From Oehlia diaphana (Eukaryota; Glomeromycota; Glomeromycetes; Glomerales; Glomeraceae), in assembly GCA_003833135.1 (NCBI GenBank), contig QZLH01000013.1:258502-287373 (forward strand): a DNA stretch of 28,872 bases, given 5' to 3'. The position numbers and the translations under genes are program-made. Shown in pieces: positions 1-11,853 of this stretch; within the stretch, counting starts at the first letter, position 1; the number at the start of each line of letters is the position of its first letter. A model generated the notes under the pieces. That model was not told the origin of the DNA. It saw only the letters and a list, made by a program, of their open reading frames with translations, and did not search any database.

Positions 1-1
1 C

Positions 2-1617
2 GCTGTTAAACAAAAGAAAACCATCATTATGGTTATTCACCAACCTTCATCTCAAGTATTTGAATCTTTCGATAAATTAATGTTAATGGCTGATGGACAT
101 ATGGTCTATTTTGGTGAAAGAGCTGGTGTGGTAGATTACCTTGCTGATCAAGGATATAAATGTCACCCTAATTTCAATCCTGCTGATTATATATGTATGT
201 ATTATTTTTTATTATAATTATATTTTTAATTTAAATAAATTTATATAACGTTATAACGTTTTTCCTTTCATTATAGTGGAACTTTTGAACGATAATACAA
301 TCAAACAAAACTTAATAAATGCATATGCGCATGACGTTCGTGATGATCCAACTGGAAAACAAGTAGTCGAAAAGCATTCTCGTAGAACACGTGCTGATAA
401 TCAATTAAGTGATACCATATTAGACGCACCAGTTACAAGTGAACGCCGTTGGGAAGCTACATTTTTGCAACAAGTCTCGATTCTTACCGAAAGAACCTTT
501 AAACAGAGTAGAAAAATTATGCTATCAAAAGTTAATATATTTCAAACCATTGCTTTGACTATAATTTGTCTCTTGGTTTGGCTTCAAATTCCTTTCTCTG
601 AAGTTAACATAAATGATCGTGTTGGAAGTGTGAGTATAGATAATATAAAATTCTTTTTTTTTTTTTTATTAACAAATTTTTTTAACTTCATTTATTCTAA
701 AATTTTATTGATTTTTTTATTATAGATTTTCTTCTGTAGTGTATTTTGGGCGTTTAACGCAATGATTGGATCCGTATCATCTTTCCCGTTGGATTTAGTC
801 ATGTTATCGAAAGAACGTCAATCACGATCTTATCGTTTACTATCATATTACTTATCCAAACAAATCGCCGAATTACCTTTAGTCATATTTAATCCCACAT
901 TATATACTATCCCAGTATATTGGGCAACAAATTTGTTACCAGATTTTGGTAGATTTGTAGCTTATTTAATAGTAATTTTACTTAGTACATTAACTTCTCA
1001 GAGTTTCGGTTATTTATTTGGTGCCACTGTATTGAACGTACATAAAAGTATATGTAAGTATTATTTTAAATATTTTAATCTTATAATTTTATAATATATA
1101 TCTAATTAACAATAATTTTTTTCTTATCGAATATAGCTGTTAGTTTGGTATTTATACTTGCATCTATGTTATTGGGTGGATTTTATATAAAACATTTACC
1201 ATTTGCCCTAACTTGGTTAAAATATCTTGTAAGTAGTCGCGATAAATCTTATTAATCATATTATTAAAAAGAATTTTTTTTTTCAAACCAATAACAATAT
1301 TAACAATTCTCTATCTTTATTAATAGTCATTCGTAAAATACTCGTATTCATTACTTTTACAAATTCAATTTGATTCGCCGAAAGCTCAATTTAGATGTGC
1401 TAAACCAGGAGAATTACCTGCCGGAGAATTAAGTATCTGTGATACAGGAGATGATGCTCCATTGACAAGTATTTCCGGTGTTTCTATAATAGATAGTGAA
1501 GGATTAAATGATTTACCTTGGTACGTTAACCTAATAATATTATTAGGTTTCTGTATTGTAGCACGTGTTCTTGCTTATTATTCATTACGTAAAAATAGTA
1601 GGAGAAGCAAAGAATAA
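2..1617 (+). CDS. ABCG-type ABC transporter, 3' part of a five-exon gene
   Basis: The gene enters the window in progress. Exons read as 2-194, 277-629, 726-1053, 1137-1228 and 1327-1617; every intron begins GTATGT, GTGAGT or GTAAGT, ends TAG, and joins in frame to give 418 residues and a stop. The first exon carries the end of the ATP-binding domain, with the switch histidine in IHQPSS (about residues 11-16) and the FGERAG and NPADYI stretch typical of ABCG half transporters. The second exon is a charged linker then the first membrane helix. Exon 3 holds FFCSVFWAFNAMIGS and several more helices of the ABC-2 permease domain. The last exon has a loop with cysteines before a final helix and a basic tail (RKNSRRSKE). 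Walker A, Q-loop and signature lie upstream of the window. The family exports lipids, sterols or drugs; the substrate cannot be told. It appears functional as far as visible. Confidence 0.93.
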
Positions 1618-2111
1618 TAATAATATAATAATATAATAATACTTCACTTGTATAATTGAAATCATATATATTCGTCAAATACCTGAAACGCATTCATTTG
1701 TATAGCACAATCAAGTCCTTCCTTTTTTTCATTAATGTAATCACTTTTTTAATTTAGAAATAGAATTATTTAATCACAAATAAATCATACATATTATAGA
1801 ATTTTTATATATGAAATCATATAAATTTGCTGCATTTTTTTTTTATGATTAACGAACATAATACATATGTCGTTTTTTTTTCATGATTTGAATTTTCTAA
1901 ATCAATCATGCTATTACGAAATTGTTTGCATATACAACATATAACAACATATAACAACATCCAGTTGGGCGAAAAAGTGAATAAATTTGGAAATGATCTC
2001 TTCTAAGCTAAATTACAGAAATGTATTACAAGGATCAACAGTACTACAATATCGAAAGGATAAAAATCGGAAACCGGATAAAAAGATTACCAATATTCGA
2101 AAGCTGTACAG
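1618..2111. other. AT-rich 3' flank, no gene seen
   Basis: This follows the transporter stop. It holds short TAATAA runs that could serve as 3' processing signals and a triple ATAACAACAT run near 1935-1960. An open frame starting at 1987 overlaps the next feature in another frame and is not convincing by itself. Confidence 0.5.
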
Positions 2112-2785
2112 ATGTCCCGTTATAACGCCAACAATTTTATTATTAAAATTCCACCCCCACGTGACCGGTGACATTTAAAGGATTGTGAAAAAAAAAAATT
2201 TGTGAGGCAAAAAAAAAAACCGAAGTCCCTCAGATAAATATAAACAGTGAAAACGCGCTGGGGTGTGATACCGGTGATGAATATGAGGGGGTGGAAAATT
2301 TGTTGGTCAGCAAAGAATCACGTGACATTATTTTACGATATACCAATGATGATGATGTTATTGAAGCTTTGAAACATTAGGATACGCTAAGCGTTTACAA
2401 ATTAAAAACACTATATACATCAAACAGTAAGAGTGAAGATACATTCTTTCACGACTTAGAAGAATTTATTATTAAAAAAGGTGATAATGAGTAATGGCGA
2501 TACTTTTCAAGAACAAGTGTTATTATTTAAGATGGTTTCTGAGTACTATAAAGTTATCAGAAATTAGATGTAAAATAAAATGGCAAGCAAACAGGGAACT
2601 CAAAAGTGAATATCCAAAGAAAAAGAACAGGACTACTAATTCTTAGAGATAGAAAAGAAATACGTACAAGATCATATTGGTAAAATAATGAAAGTGAAAA
2701 ACAAATTTTTTTGGAAATTTTTATAATGAACGAAGTTATTAAAGATGCAACAAATATGAGAAGAGATATAGTTTTTTTAAACTAA
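2112..2785 (+). pseudogene. Decayed gene of unrecognised family
   Basis: Four pieces of protein-like reading frame follow one another on the plus strand in shifting frames. Piece one starts at 2112 (MSRYNANNFIIKIPPPRDR) and stops at 2169. Piece two runs 2231-2491 with one internal TAG at 2378; it is acidic and ends in FFHDLEEFIIKKGDNE. Piece three starts at 2494 in a new frame and runs to a TAG at 2644; it contains YYLRWFLSTIKLSEIR and a basic stretch. Piece four runs 2684-2782 (NESEKQIFLEIFIMNEV). Amino-acid composition and hydrophilic/hydrophobic alternation look coding, unlike the flanks. At least three frame changes and several stops rule out a working gene. I do not recognise the family. 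It could be an old host gene or part of a mobile element. Confidence 0.5.
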
Positions 2786-2946
2786 ACATAAATGTCAGTG
2801 CGCATTTGAGACATGTTGAAAAGGTAAGGAGTTAATTGTAGCACTGAAAACAGATTGCTTTAAAGCGTTCCAAATCCTATCCAAGGAGAGAGTGGTATAG
2901 TTTTATATAAAATAGATCTATACATGTGAGTGTAATTATTTCAGAA

Positions 2947-3056
2947 AATTCGGCATTAAGGCGGCGTAATAGTGAAATATATTGCACCAAATTTTTGTTT
3001 GAAGATTCATATGAAAATCGTATTACACCAGTATTACACTGGTGTAATGTCGAATT
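2947..3056. repeat. Imperfect inverted repeat with inner perfect hairpin
   Basis: The arm starting AATTCGGCATTA at 2947 is matched in reverse complement by TAATGTCGAATT ending at 3056. Inside the right side, ATTACACCAGT (3022-3032) and ACTGGTGTAAT (3038-3048) form a perfect 11-bp stem with a 5-nt loop. It resembles a small foldback element. No target duplication was found. Confidence 0.55.
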
Positions 3057-5507
3057 GGTGTTGTAGAGGTCGAAATTACCTAGTGAAATTATTAATTTTT
3101 GGGCGCAGTATTATATTTAGTTTAAATGTATAAAAATTTGAAGTGTTTTAAATGTACTGCGTCCGTAATGACGTCATTGACTTTTATTGGTTATTATTAG
3201 GTTAAGTAATTTAGGGATCGGGTAATTGATGACGTGAATGCCCTTGAAAATGATCTACATAGTTGTGACGACAGTAAGAACGAACGAATAATTTATATGA
3301 AATATTCTTAATATTCAATGAAATTTCGTTATAAGAAATATGTTAAATTTATTTCATTGAATTTTCAATAGTCAAATATAAATTTCCGGCAGTACTAATT
3401 TATTCAGTCGATCGTTTACAAAATGACGCTCCTTACGTTTTAAAACTGATTTTGTCACGTGAAAGAAAGGATTCATAATCCGGATCGACAAAAGGCTAAC
3501 CTAAATCTATTTATACACGGGTGTCAATTGTTGTTTAATGTGACCACAATGGACACTTATTGCGGATTATTAAAAGAAAGAACTTCATATTATTCTCATA
3601 AATAAATATTGTTTTTTTAATATTATTACTTAACCTTTTTGAAATAAAAAATGCATTAAGCATTTTAATTTCACTAACATTTTTAGGTTATTTTGTAACA
3701 ATTACTAGTTCTTGATAATATGTACTCAAACCCCTATTTATGTAATAACTAAAAAGTGAATAATACGATACTTGAAACGTGTAACATTTTCCGTTATAAA
3801 TATCTATTATGATAATTATGAAAAACAAAAAAATCGAGAAATAGAAATATTTTATATATGTGATTGTATTTTAAGTGAATAAATCCAAAAAAGATATCAA
3901 ATCAAACATTTTTTGAATCTTTCGTGTTATATTATGACGTTATATACTCTAAATTATATTCAAACTCGAGAACTATCTATTATTCTTCGATATTGATTTC
4001 AAAATATTCGTACACAAAGAAAACAAACAAATGAGGGAACACGTAGTCGTACTGTTCATATTTATAACGCTTCTCTAGAAATTACAACTTCTATTCTAAA
4101 ACCCTTTTTAAGAAGATATGGAATGTTAGAAGATGTGGTCTATTATAAAATTTATTTTTAAAAAGGTTCTAAAATTAGTTCTTTTATTATTATAGTATTA
4201 TTATTATAAAACCTCGCTTGATCCAATTCTCATTTAGACGTTTCGTAGTCATTTGAAAAGTGTGTGTTTCATGATTGGTTTTATAATATATATTAGTTGT
4301 TACTTATGATCTTCGAATATAATACATTTACGGGAAAATAACTTAAGCAAGCAACTTGGATAATTTTCAATGTTTGAGACTATAAATTCCGTGAATATGA
4401 TACATTTACGGAAATAACATGGAATAAAAAAAACCACGGAATAAATTTTTATAGGGGTAATAAATTGTTTCTAGTAAATTATTATATATTTAGATTACCC
4501 TAATTTTGAGTTGTATTACTGTAACGTATAGAAAGAATTCCTCCGTAATTTATTACGGATTGTCATCTTAAAATAGATTGGGTTTAACCATTAATGAATG
4601 TTGATTATGTTGATCATGAAAATTAAAACAATAGAAATGTGTCGTGTTATAATGATGCTCTTAACAATACATTTTTATGATGTGTTACCGCTTCTCTATC
4701 AATGTTTTACGCTAAATTAAGACAAACTTTTATGCAATACTGCTTTGCCTCATCAGAGTTGTCTTACATATGGTAATGGTTTTAGTTTATTGCGCAATTT
4801 TGTATCCAGTAATCTTAGAAAGATAAAAACATAGCAGAGTGATAGAAAAGGTGTAATAATACATGTCAAAAATTGTCAGCTTTTCTGTCAGTAATTATAT
4901 CATAATTTTATCACTAAAACTATGATAAATTTAATAAATTTGAATTTAATATTTTGTTCATTATCATATAGCTTGTCTCCAGAATATTATTTGTTTGCAT
5001 AATTTACTATATGGTGCTAGCTCATTGATCTCAGTGTGAAAGCAATGGGCTGTTGCTAATATGTAAAAAATTAATTATGCACCTAATTGTATGATCCAAG
5101 CTAATGTTACACATTTTTTTTATATGATACTAATTTTAAATTTTGATGAATGATGAGGCGAATCATTATCATTTCATACAATTATGTAATGGACGTTTCA
5201 CTAGTAACTCCTTTGATACTAAACGCCCAAATACTTGTTTTATTGGACAATATTAGTGTCAGAAATTTTTTGGCCATTACATTTGTTGCACGTTTTTTTA
5301 CAAAACAATGCAGATCAGTTTTTAAATCAGTTTTTGAAATACAAATTTGGTATTATAATTAATATATTTTTTTTTGAAACACTATTCTAAATGTTTGATT
5401 AAAAGAAAAGTTATTAATAGTTAGTTTATAAATAAATCAAGATTACAATGACAAGTAACATATATAAATGTTCTGTAATCCCTCTGAGTAAAAAATTTAA
5501 AAATTTT
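3057..5507. other. Long AT-rich intergenic stretch
   Basis: No convincing gene is visible on either strand. It contains a 12-bp inverted repeat (ATTCAATGAAAT 3313-3324 with ATTTCATTGAAT 3351-3362) and an imperfect direct repeat of about 27 nt (4315-4342 and 4393-4418, core ACATTTACGG). One open frame at 5150-5362 has poor composition and no start context and is treated as chance. Confidence 0.5.
4315..4418. repeat. Pair of imperfect direct repeats, about 27 nt
   Basis: GAATATAATACATTTACGGG followed by AAAATAAC at 4315 recurs at 4393 as GAATATGATACATTTACGGA followed by AATAAC. The copies are 78 nt apart. Confidence 0.6.
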
Positions 5508-5609
5508 CAAGTCTCTAAATTTATTTTCACATTTTTCACACACATTCTCCCACCAAGTCTCTAAATTTATTTCCACATTTTTCACACATATTTTCCCACC
5601 AAGTCTCTA
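5508..5609 (+). repeat. 46-bp tandem repeat abutting a start codon
   Basis: Two full units (5508-5553 and 5554-5599) and the first ten bases of a third (5600-5609) begin CAAGTCTCTAA and run through a pyrimidine-rich ACATTTTTCACACA core. The two full copies differ at only a few positions. The third stops six bases before the ATG at 5616, so the repeat lies in the promoter or 5' leader of the membrane-protein gene. A TATATAAA stands at 5461. Recent duplication and a role in expression are both possible. Confidence 0.8.
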
Positions 5610-5615
5610 ATAAAA

Positions 5616-8600
5616 ATGTTAAAAATGCTTAATTTAGCAAAGATGTTGATCATCTTTATGTATTTAACCTCCATCTGCTGTTGCTTTTTCATCTCATCTC
5701 AAAATGCATCATCTCCAAATACACCACCCCAAGATACTTCACTTCAAGATATATGGTACACTTATGAAGAACCTATAGAAGGTCTATTACTATATGAAAC
5801 TTACACACTTAAAGATGGTACTTTGATACTTTGGATGGCCTTTGAAGATGAAGAAGATCCATCCTGCATGTTACCTTATTTTTATCTACGATTGATAGAA
5901 AGAACAGGACAAATAACATATATAAACCTTAATTACACTTTTCCTCCAGAAGCAGTTTGCCCCATTAATATAACTTATATACCCTTAAATAATAATTATA
6001 TAATGATAATTTATGTTAAATCAAACAATGGTGTTAAGGGGAAGTATGGCTTAATAATTAATTATGACAGTGAAATTATAAGGTGAGTTTAGATGTTGGA
6101 ACATCCTCATTTATAAAGATCAATAATAATTTTTTTTTTTTTTTTAGTGAAATCCATTTAGGAAATGTTAATGACTATATTATAGATAATGGAAGATTAG
6201 AAAAAGGTTTTATTCGTATTGAAAAACATGACAAAAAAGGAATAGCAGCATGTCATTGGCTTAGTATCCCGTAAGTATTTTTACAAGTAAATACTTTTTA
6301 ATATTTCATCATTGTTCAGTTGATTAACTTTTTCATCTTTACTTTAGAGATATTACAACAGGAAAAGTGGTAGAACTTGGAAGTGGCAAGTTTAGTGTAC
6401 CAAACCTATTATCATATACTTTTGTAAATAGTTTTAATTTTAGATTAATTGATGGAGGGATTGGATATGCATATATTCTAAAATATGATGAAGTGGAATC
6501 ATCGGCAATAAATGATCCAAATATCCAATACTGGAAAATTTATGTTTCATTTATAAAAGAGGAAACATATTTATCTACAACACCTTCTCCTGTCTACCAA
6601 ACTACTACAAAATTAAATAATATAATATTTAACTCATGTACTTATAATAATGGTGTAGGATATATATGTATTGTGTCATTAAACAATACAGTTACAAATA
6701 GGAATCAATCAAGGACTGAAGTGAATTATTATAGATTGGAATTTTTAACAACTGGGGCCTTTATTCAATTTGATATGATTCCTAAAGAAATAAGTAATAC
6801 AAATAACTTGGATTTATCAAGTTTAATTTATGGAGGATTTCTTGTGAGAAAATATTATACAAATACAACTGCAATGGACTTTTATATTTTAGATAATAAT
6901 GGAAAATATAAATCAGGGGGATCTTTTGGTCCAGAGTTTGTTTTTTATAATATATTCCTAAGAAATGGTACTTTATTGGAAATAAAGAAACAAACTGGTA
7001 ATAAACTAGAAATTCTATTGAAACCTATATTAAGATTATATAATCAAGGTAAGTTTTTAATTTATTTTTTTTACTTTTTATTTTATTTTTTTTTTTTTAA
7101 TAAAAAAATTTTTTGATTTATAGGTGCTGAATATAATAATCCTGTAATTGAGTCAACAAAACCAGCTGTCCATGAATTTATTGATTCTTCAATCAATGAA
7201 ATTACAATTAAATATAGCATTCCAGTGAGATTATCAATTGCAAATATTTCCATATTTCAGATAAATGGTGACCTATACAAACCAAATCTATTACGACAAA
7301 CAATTTCAGGAGATTCCAAACTATGTACTGTTGGAAGTGATAACCACACTGTGCATATTCCAATTTTCAGTAGTACTTTTAATCAGCCAAATTCTTCTTA
7401 TCATGTGGTGATTGATAATAATTTTGTCATTTCTCAAGAGAGAAATGAACCTTTATTAGGAATTATTGGGAAAACTTGGATGATTTCAACAAGTAATATA
7501 CATTTTTTTTTTAATTTTTTAATTTTTTACTGGTCAAATAAAAAAATTTATATTTCTTTATTATATTTAGAAACATTTAAGGCCAAACAACATTCAGTTT
7601 CAGTCACAGGGTTACTTCGATTGAATGAAGAAGGGAGTTCAAAATTTCTTCAAACAAATCAGTCAGAGTTTTTCAACAATATAATTCAAGCATTTTCCAA
7701 AATAATCCCAATAGATAAACAAAGGATAACAACAAATGGTGAATGGCAAAATGACCCCACTTTCCCCAAAAAAGTGTTGTTATCATTTACTATAAATGAA
7801 GCTAAAAGTGCCATTGAACCAAGTTCCAAAACAATCTTTGATAATTTGGGAACTTTTATTGAAAGGAAAGGGTTTACTGCACTTTCTAATAATGAATATA
7901 CTTCATTAATTGATGAAAGTGCATCCTTTACAATAACACGTAAGTGTTGTTCATTAAATATATATTTTTTGATATTGTAAATAATTAATATTTCATTAAA
8001 TTTTTAATTCTATTATTTTACAGATTATTTTGGAAAATTTTTGCCACTAATTATAATATTTTTAGTTAGTATAATAATATTATTAATATTATATTTTTTG
8101 GCACGTTGGAAAAACCCTGAAGCAAGAAACTTCGCCATATTTGAAACTGCATTAATAATGCAGGATTTTGCTGTGGATTTAATATTCACATTATTAAGGG
8201 TTAATTATACTCCACATCTAGTAATCCCAAAGTAAGAAATTTTATTATATTATGTCATTTTTATTATTTTAAGATTAATTTAATTAATTAATAATTTATT
8301 ATTTATTATTATTTAGTAAGGTATTCCTTATTGTACCACTTATAGTCAATTTCTTATTGGCTATAAATATTTTTTTGTCTGAAGTAGCTACAAATCCAAT
8401 GTTCTTTACTTGGATTTCAGAGCTTCCAACACCACTATTATCAATTTGTGCAATATTTTCAGCCATTGACATACTAACAATAAATACTTTGACATCAAAT
8501 TTATTTGGTCTCAAAGTATTTTCAGCCCCATTATCACAAAGATCAAGGAAGATTATACTTTGGGGTAGTTTCATAAATATTATTGCTGAAGATATACCAC

Positions 8601-8815
8601 AATTAATTATTCAGATATTATACTATAATAGTGTTGTGGGATATGATCTTTTTCCATCACTTGTACTTATATCTGGTGGATTAGTTATAATGAATAAACT
8701 AATTTTAAGGTCATATCATGCATTAATAAGATGGTATCATAAGCGTGATAAAATTAGAGACTTTATTAGACGTTTATCAGCCAGTTCTATAAGATCATTA
8801 AGGTCAAATGTTTAG
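5616..8815 (+). CDS. Large secreted/membrane protein with polytopic C-terminal domain, seven exons
   Basis: Exons read 5616-6082, 6148-6270, 6348-7048, 7124-7492, 7571-7939, 8024-8231 and 8317-8815. All six introns (65-85 nt) have GT..AG ends, T-rich acceptors and matching phases, giving 911 residues. The N-terminus is a signal peptide (about residues 1-28, with CCCFF). Residues 30-560 are an extracellular region with many N-x-S/T sites and repeated beta-strand patterns. Residues about 570-675 form a compact alpha/beta segment resembling a SEA-like fold (inference). After residue 680 come about six hydrophobic helices (about 685-705, 715-735, 748-767, 785-808, 825-850, 852-876) with E-D-I-P-Q at 837-841, then a basic tail. 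I know no named function. E-D-x-P-Q resembles a motif in XK-related membrane proteins, which is only a hint. A wrecked paralogue lies at 18509-21495. The first of three close ATGs was taken as start. Confidence 0.88.
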
Positions 8816-9539
8816 CATTTTACTATAGACTTTTATTTGTAAATTATGATATTATTTTTACCATCAATTTAATAAAATATAATACTTCAGACTGTGCCAT
8901 AAAAATGTATTTGTTTTTTTTGAAACATCATTTACTGGACAAATATGAAAAATATGATTGTCTTTAATTTCTCTGACCCAACCATAAATATTTTCTTTTT
9001 GGTAAGCACTAGTTTTAAGCTTTCAAACAAGTTATATTATGTTAAAATTGATGCATTATTGAAGGTTTAATAAAGAGTTTTCAGAGGTCAATTTTTTCTT
9101 AATATACTGTAGATATGTTTACTGTGTAATACAGGTTGAATAAATAAAAATCAGATTTTTACCTTTTAATATGGCTGTTCAATTTTTTGGTGATATTAAT
9201 AAATATAATATTTCCGATTTTAATATATTTCCAATCTTAATATAAATTTGCCAATTTTAATATAGATTTACCCAATTTTGGCTATTTGTAAATGCATGTG
9301 AATCTCCAATTTACAAATGGGATTTTCCAATTTTAATATTGTAACATGTGATCATGTATTACGGTTTAATATTTATTTATTATCTTTTTATTTTTCTATT
9401 TCAGTTATAATAATTTTTTTGCCTCAAAAACTTTACTAAAATACTTTCTAAATACTTTATAAAATAGAATCAAAATATTTTTTCCTTAAATATAAACACA
9501 TTTAAATTAAATAACTCATAATTTAAAATATAAACAAAT
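8816..9539. other. AT-rich 3' flank with CCAATTTTAATAT motifs
   Basis: No gene is seen. AATAAA-like strings near 8868 could end the upstream transcript. From 9170 to 9345, CCAATTTTAATAT recurs, and ATTTGTAAAT (9284-9293) with ATTTACAAAT (9309-9318) makes a perfect 10-bp stem. This looks like part of a foldback repeat related to that at 10803-10995. Confidence 0.5.
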
Positions 9540-10055
9540 ATTATATTTTGTTTACACATATATTAAAGTATGGTTTGAACATTTTGGCAAAGTAAATCTT
9601 ATTCATTTAATTACAAGTAGTTCAGTAAGTTTAAAACTGTTAAGATATTAATCTTCATAAAAGTACAGTTAATATTTTTGTAATTATTTACATTTTTTAT
9701 ATAAATAGTATTAAGTTACAAATTTTTTTATCTTCAGAGCGTATTTTGAGCATTTTAGCTAAAGTAAATCGACTTCTTTTATTAATTGAAAGTTGTTCAT
9801 CAGGTGAAAATCTACTTGGATATTATTTTCACGGATGTACAGTTAATACTTGATGAGTTACTCATGATTTTCACAACAGTACTCATTCACGAATTTTATT
9901 TTTTTCATTTTGTCACTTCAGAGCGTATTTTGAGCACTTTAGCCAAAGTAAATCGACTTCTTTTATTAATTGTATGTTGTTCAGCAGCTTAGAATCTACT
10001 TGAATATTTATTTTAATGAAGGTACAGTTAATATTTGTGGAGTTATTAATTTTTT
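9540..10055. repeat. Three diverged tandem copies of a ~180-bp unit
   Basis: The landmark GTACAGTTAATA occurs at 9663, 9837 and 10022, and an upstream landmark (TTTTGAGCA..TTTAGC.AAAGTAAATC) about 95 nt before each. Copies two and three are close, with GAGCGTATTTTGAGCA and AAAGTAAATCGACTTCTTTT shared exactly. Copy one is older. Copies two and three both read S-E-R-I-L-S-x-L-A-K-V-N-R-L on the plus strand, perhaps a trace of a former coding sequence. Confidence 0.75.
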
Positions 10056-10267
10056 ATAATCATATTACATTGAATTGCAAGTAAATTTATATTCTTAAAT
10101 GTATTTTGTTTAAAATTTAATTATTTAAGTTTGTTTTTTATTTAATATTGCTTAATAAATATTGTTTAAAATTAAATTTAATATTACAATAAATTTTTTA
10201 TAAAAATATATATATTCCATAATGTATATACAAATTTTTGTATAGTGAAAAATGTAGTTAAGAATCG

Positions 10268-10779
10268 TAAAGCTTCCATTCAAAAGTCATAGTGAGATTC
10301 GAATATTTGAAAGTTTTTGAAATGTAGATTCAAATATGATTTGAATCTCACCTGATATTTGAATCTCAAATGGATATTCGAATCTTAAACAGATATTCAA
10401 ATCTCAAATGGTTATTCAAATCTCATGTGATTTTGAATTTATTGAATTTATTAAATATTTATTAAATATTACGGAAATGTAAAAATTCAATGACTTTTTT
10501 TTTATAGTAACTTCGTATTTCACAAAAAATTTTATTAAAATTATATTACAAATTAATATTTCTCTTTAAAAAAAATTGGGTTTCTACTTTATATTGAATT
10601 ACATGGCATATTCGAAACATTTGAGTCTATATGGCATATTCAAATCTACTGGCATATTCGAATCTACATGCATGACACATTCAAATCTATTGGCATATTT
10701 GAATATCACTTTACCATATTCGAATATCTAATTTCACAAGATTTACAAACGAATATTCTAATTTCAAATGGAAGCTCTA
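10268..10779. mobile_element. 512-bp hAT-type non-autonomous element (MITE)
   Basis: The element is bounded by an exact 8-bp duplication, AAGAATCG, at 10260-10267 and 10780-10787. Its ends are inverted: TAAAGCTTCCATT at the left and AATGGAAGCTCTA at the right. An 8-bp target duplication is the hallmark of hAT transposons. The interior has no frame but carries about a dozen copies of a unit built on the self-complementary ATTCGAAT or ATTCAAAT, e.g. GATATTCGAATCT on the left and GCATATTCGAATCT on the right. A hAT transposase remnant lies 0.8 kb downstream, though common origin is not shown. Confidence 0.78.
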
Positions 10780-10802
10780 AAGAATCGGTAATACGATCTA
10801 TA

Positions 10803-10995
10803 AATCAGCTGTAAAAAATCACAAATCAGACAAATATAGCTAAAATCAGCAGTCTGATTTGAATATGCAATTTAAAAATTGGCATTCCGATCTTTATGTC
10901 AATAAATCTGATTTTTGTCAATTTGCGCCAAAAAATTTGGCTACAAAAAACTACAAATCGGACTAATATAGCCAAAAATTGGCTATCTGATTTTT
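10803..10995. repeat. Two ~58-bp direct repeats built on AAATCAG/ATTTGGC motifs
   Basis: The block at 10803-10860 (ACAAATCAGACAAATATAGC core) recurs diverged at 10936-10995 (ACAAATCGGACTAATATAGC core). Each copy has short internal inverted repeats ending in TCTGATTT. It is probably a decayed foldback element. Confidence 0.6.
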
Positions 10996-11052
10996 GCCAA
11001 TTTTATTTATTTAACACGTGTATGGAACTAATATAATGGCAATTTATTAAGG

Positions 11053-11300
11053 GAAGTGTTTTCAATTTGATATTTCTTTTTTCTTTTTTTTTTAGACATT
11101 GTGGCTTTTTGAACTTTATGTAACGAATTTAATGATAATTTAGAAAAGGTAGAGATGTGGACTTCTTTGATTTAATCTTAGAAGTGTTCTAACATTTCTG
11201 TTTTCTTTTTTTTTTAAACATTACAGCTTTTTTGGGCCTTATAGAACGAAATTAACAATAATTATTAAGAGGGGTAGTTGGGTTCTTTGATTTAGCTTTA
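11053..11300. repeat. Tandem duplication, ~125-bp unit
   Basis: Unit 11053-11180 and unit 11181-11300 both begin GAAGTGTT, contain a TTTTCTTTTTT tract ending AGACATT or AAACATT, then a diverged middle and end in TTCTTTGATTTA. The copies are old and carry no convincing frame. Confidence 0.65.
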
Positions 11301-11853
11301 GAAATTTCTTTGTATATTAATTATTTTATGATTTTTAATGATATAAAACAAATAATTATAATTTTATTAATCTTGATACGCTCCTACAGAATTTTTCAGT
11401 TTTAATCAATATATATTTTTTTTATAATCAAATGTACTTTATTAATAAAACATGAATAAAAGCATTATTGTAATCTCGTAAATTTATTTGATTAATTATT
11501 ACAATCAAATGTTTTAAGTATCCAAAGGAGGATGATATCATTTCTTTTAAGAAACATAATTTTACTGAAAAATGTAGGACTAGTTCGATTTTTCTTTACA
11601 GTTAAAAGATTACCAGAATCTGAAAACAATCTCTCAGATGCTGTGGAACAAGCATAAACTGCTAAATATTTTTAGCAAGTCTACTCAAAGCTGGAAACTT
11701 TTCGCATCTTTTATGCCACCAAGTAGAACAATTGTCTTCTAAATCAACTTCCTCTAATTTCAGATATTCATCAACTTTATCATACAAATATGTGTTTTTA
11801 AGATTGGCTAAAATAGTAAATTGTTTCATTTTTTGGATCTTCTTGGTTGCTTA

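Noticed and set aside
5150..5362. 70-residue plus-strand frame
   Set aside because: AT-driven composition, no splice context or domain; probably chance.
8299..8574. 91-residue minus-strand frame
   Set aside because: It is the complement of the well-supported last exon of the membrane-protein gene.
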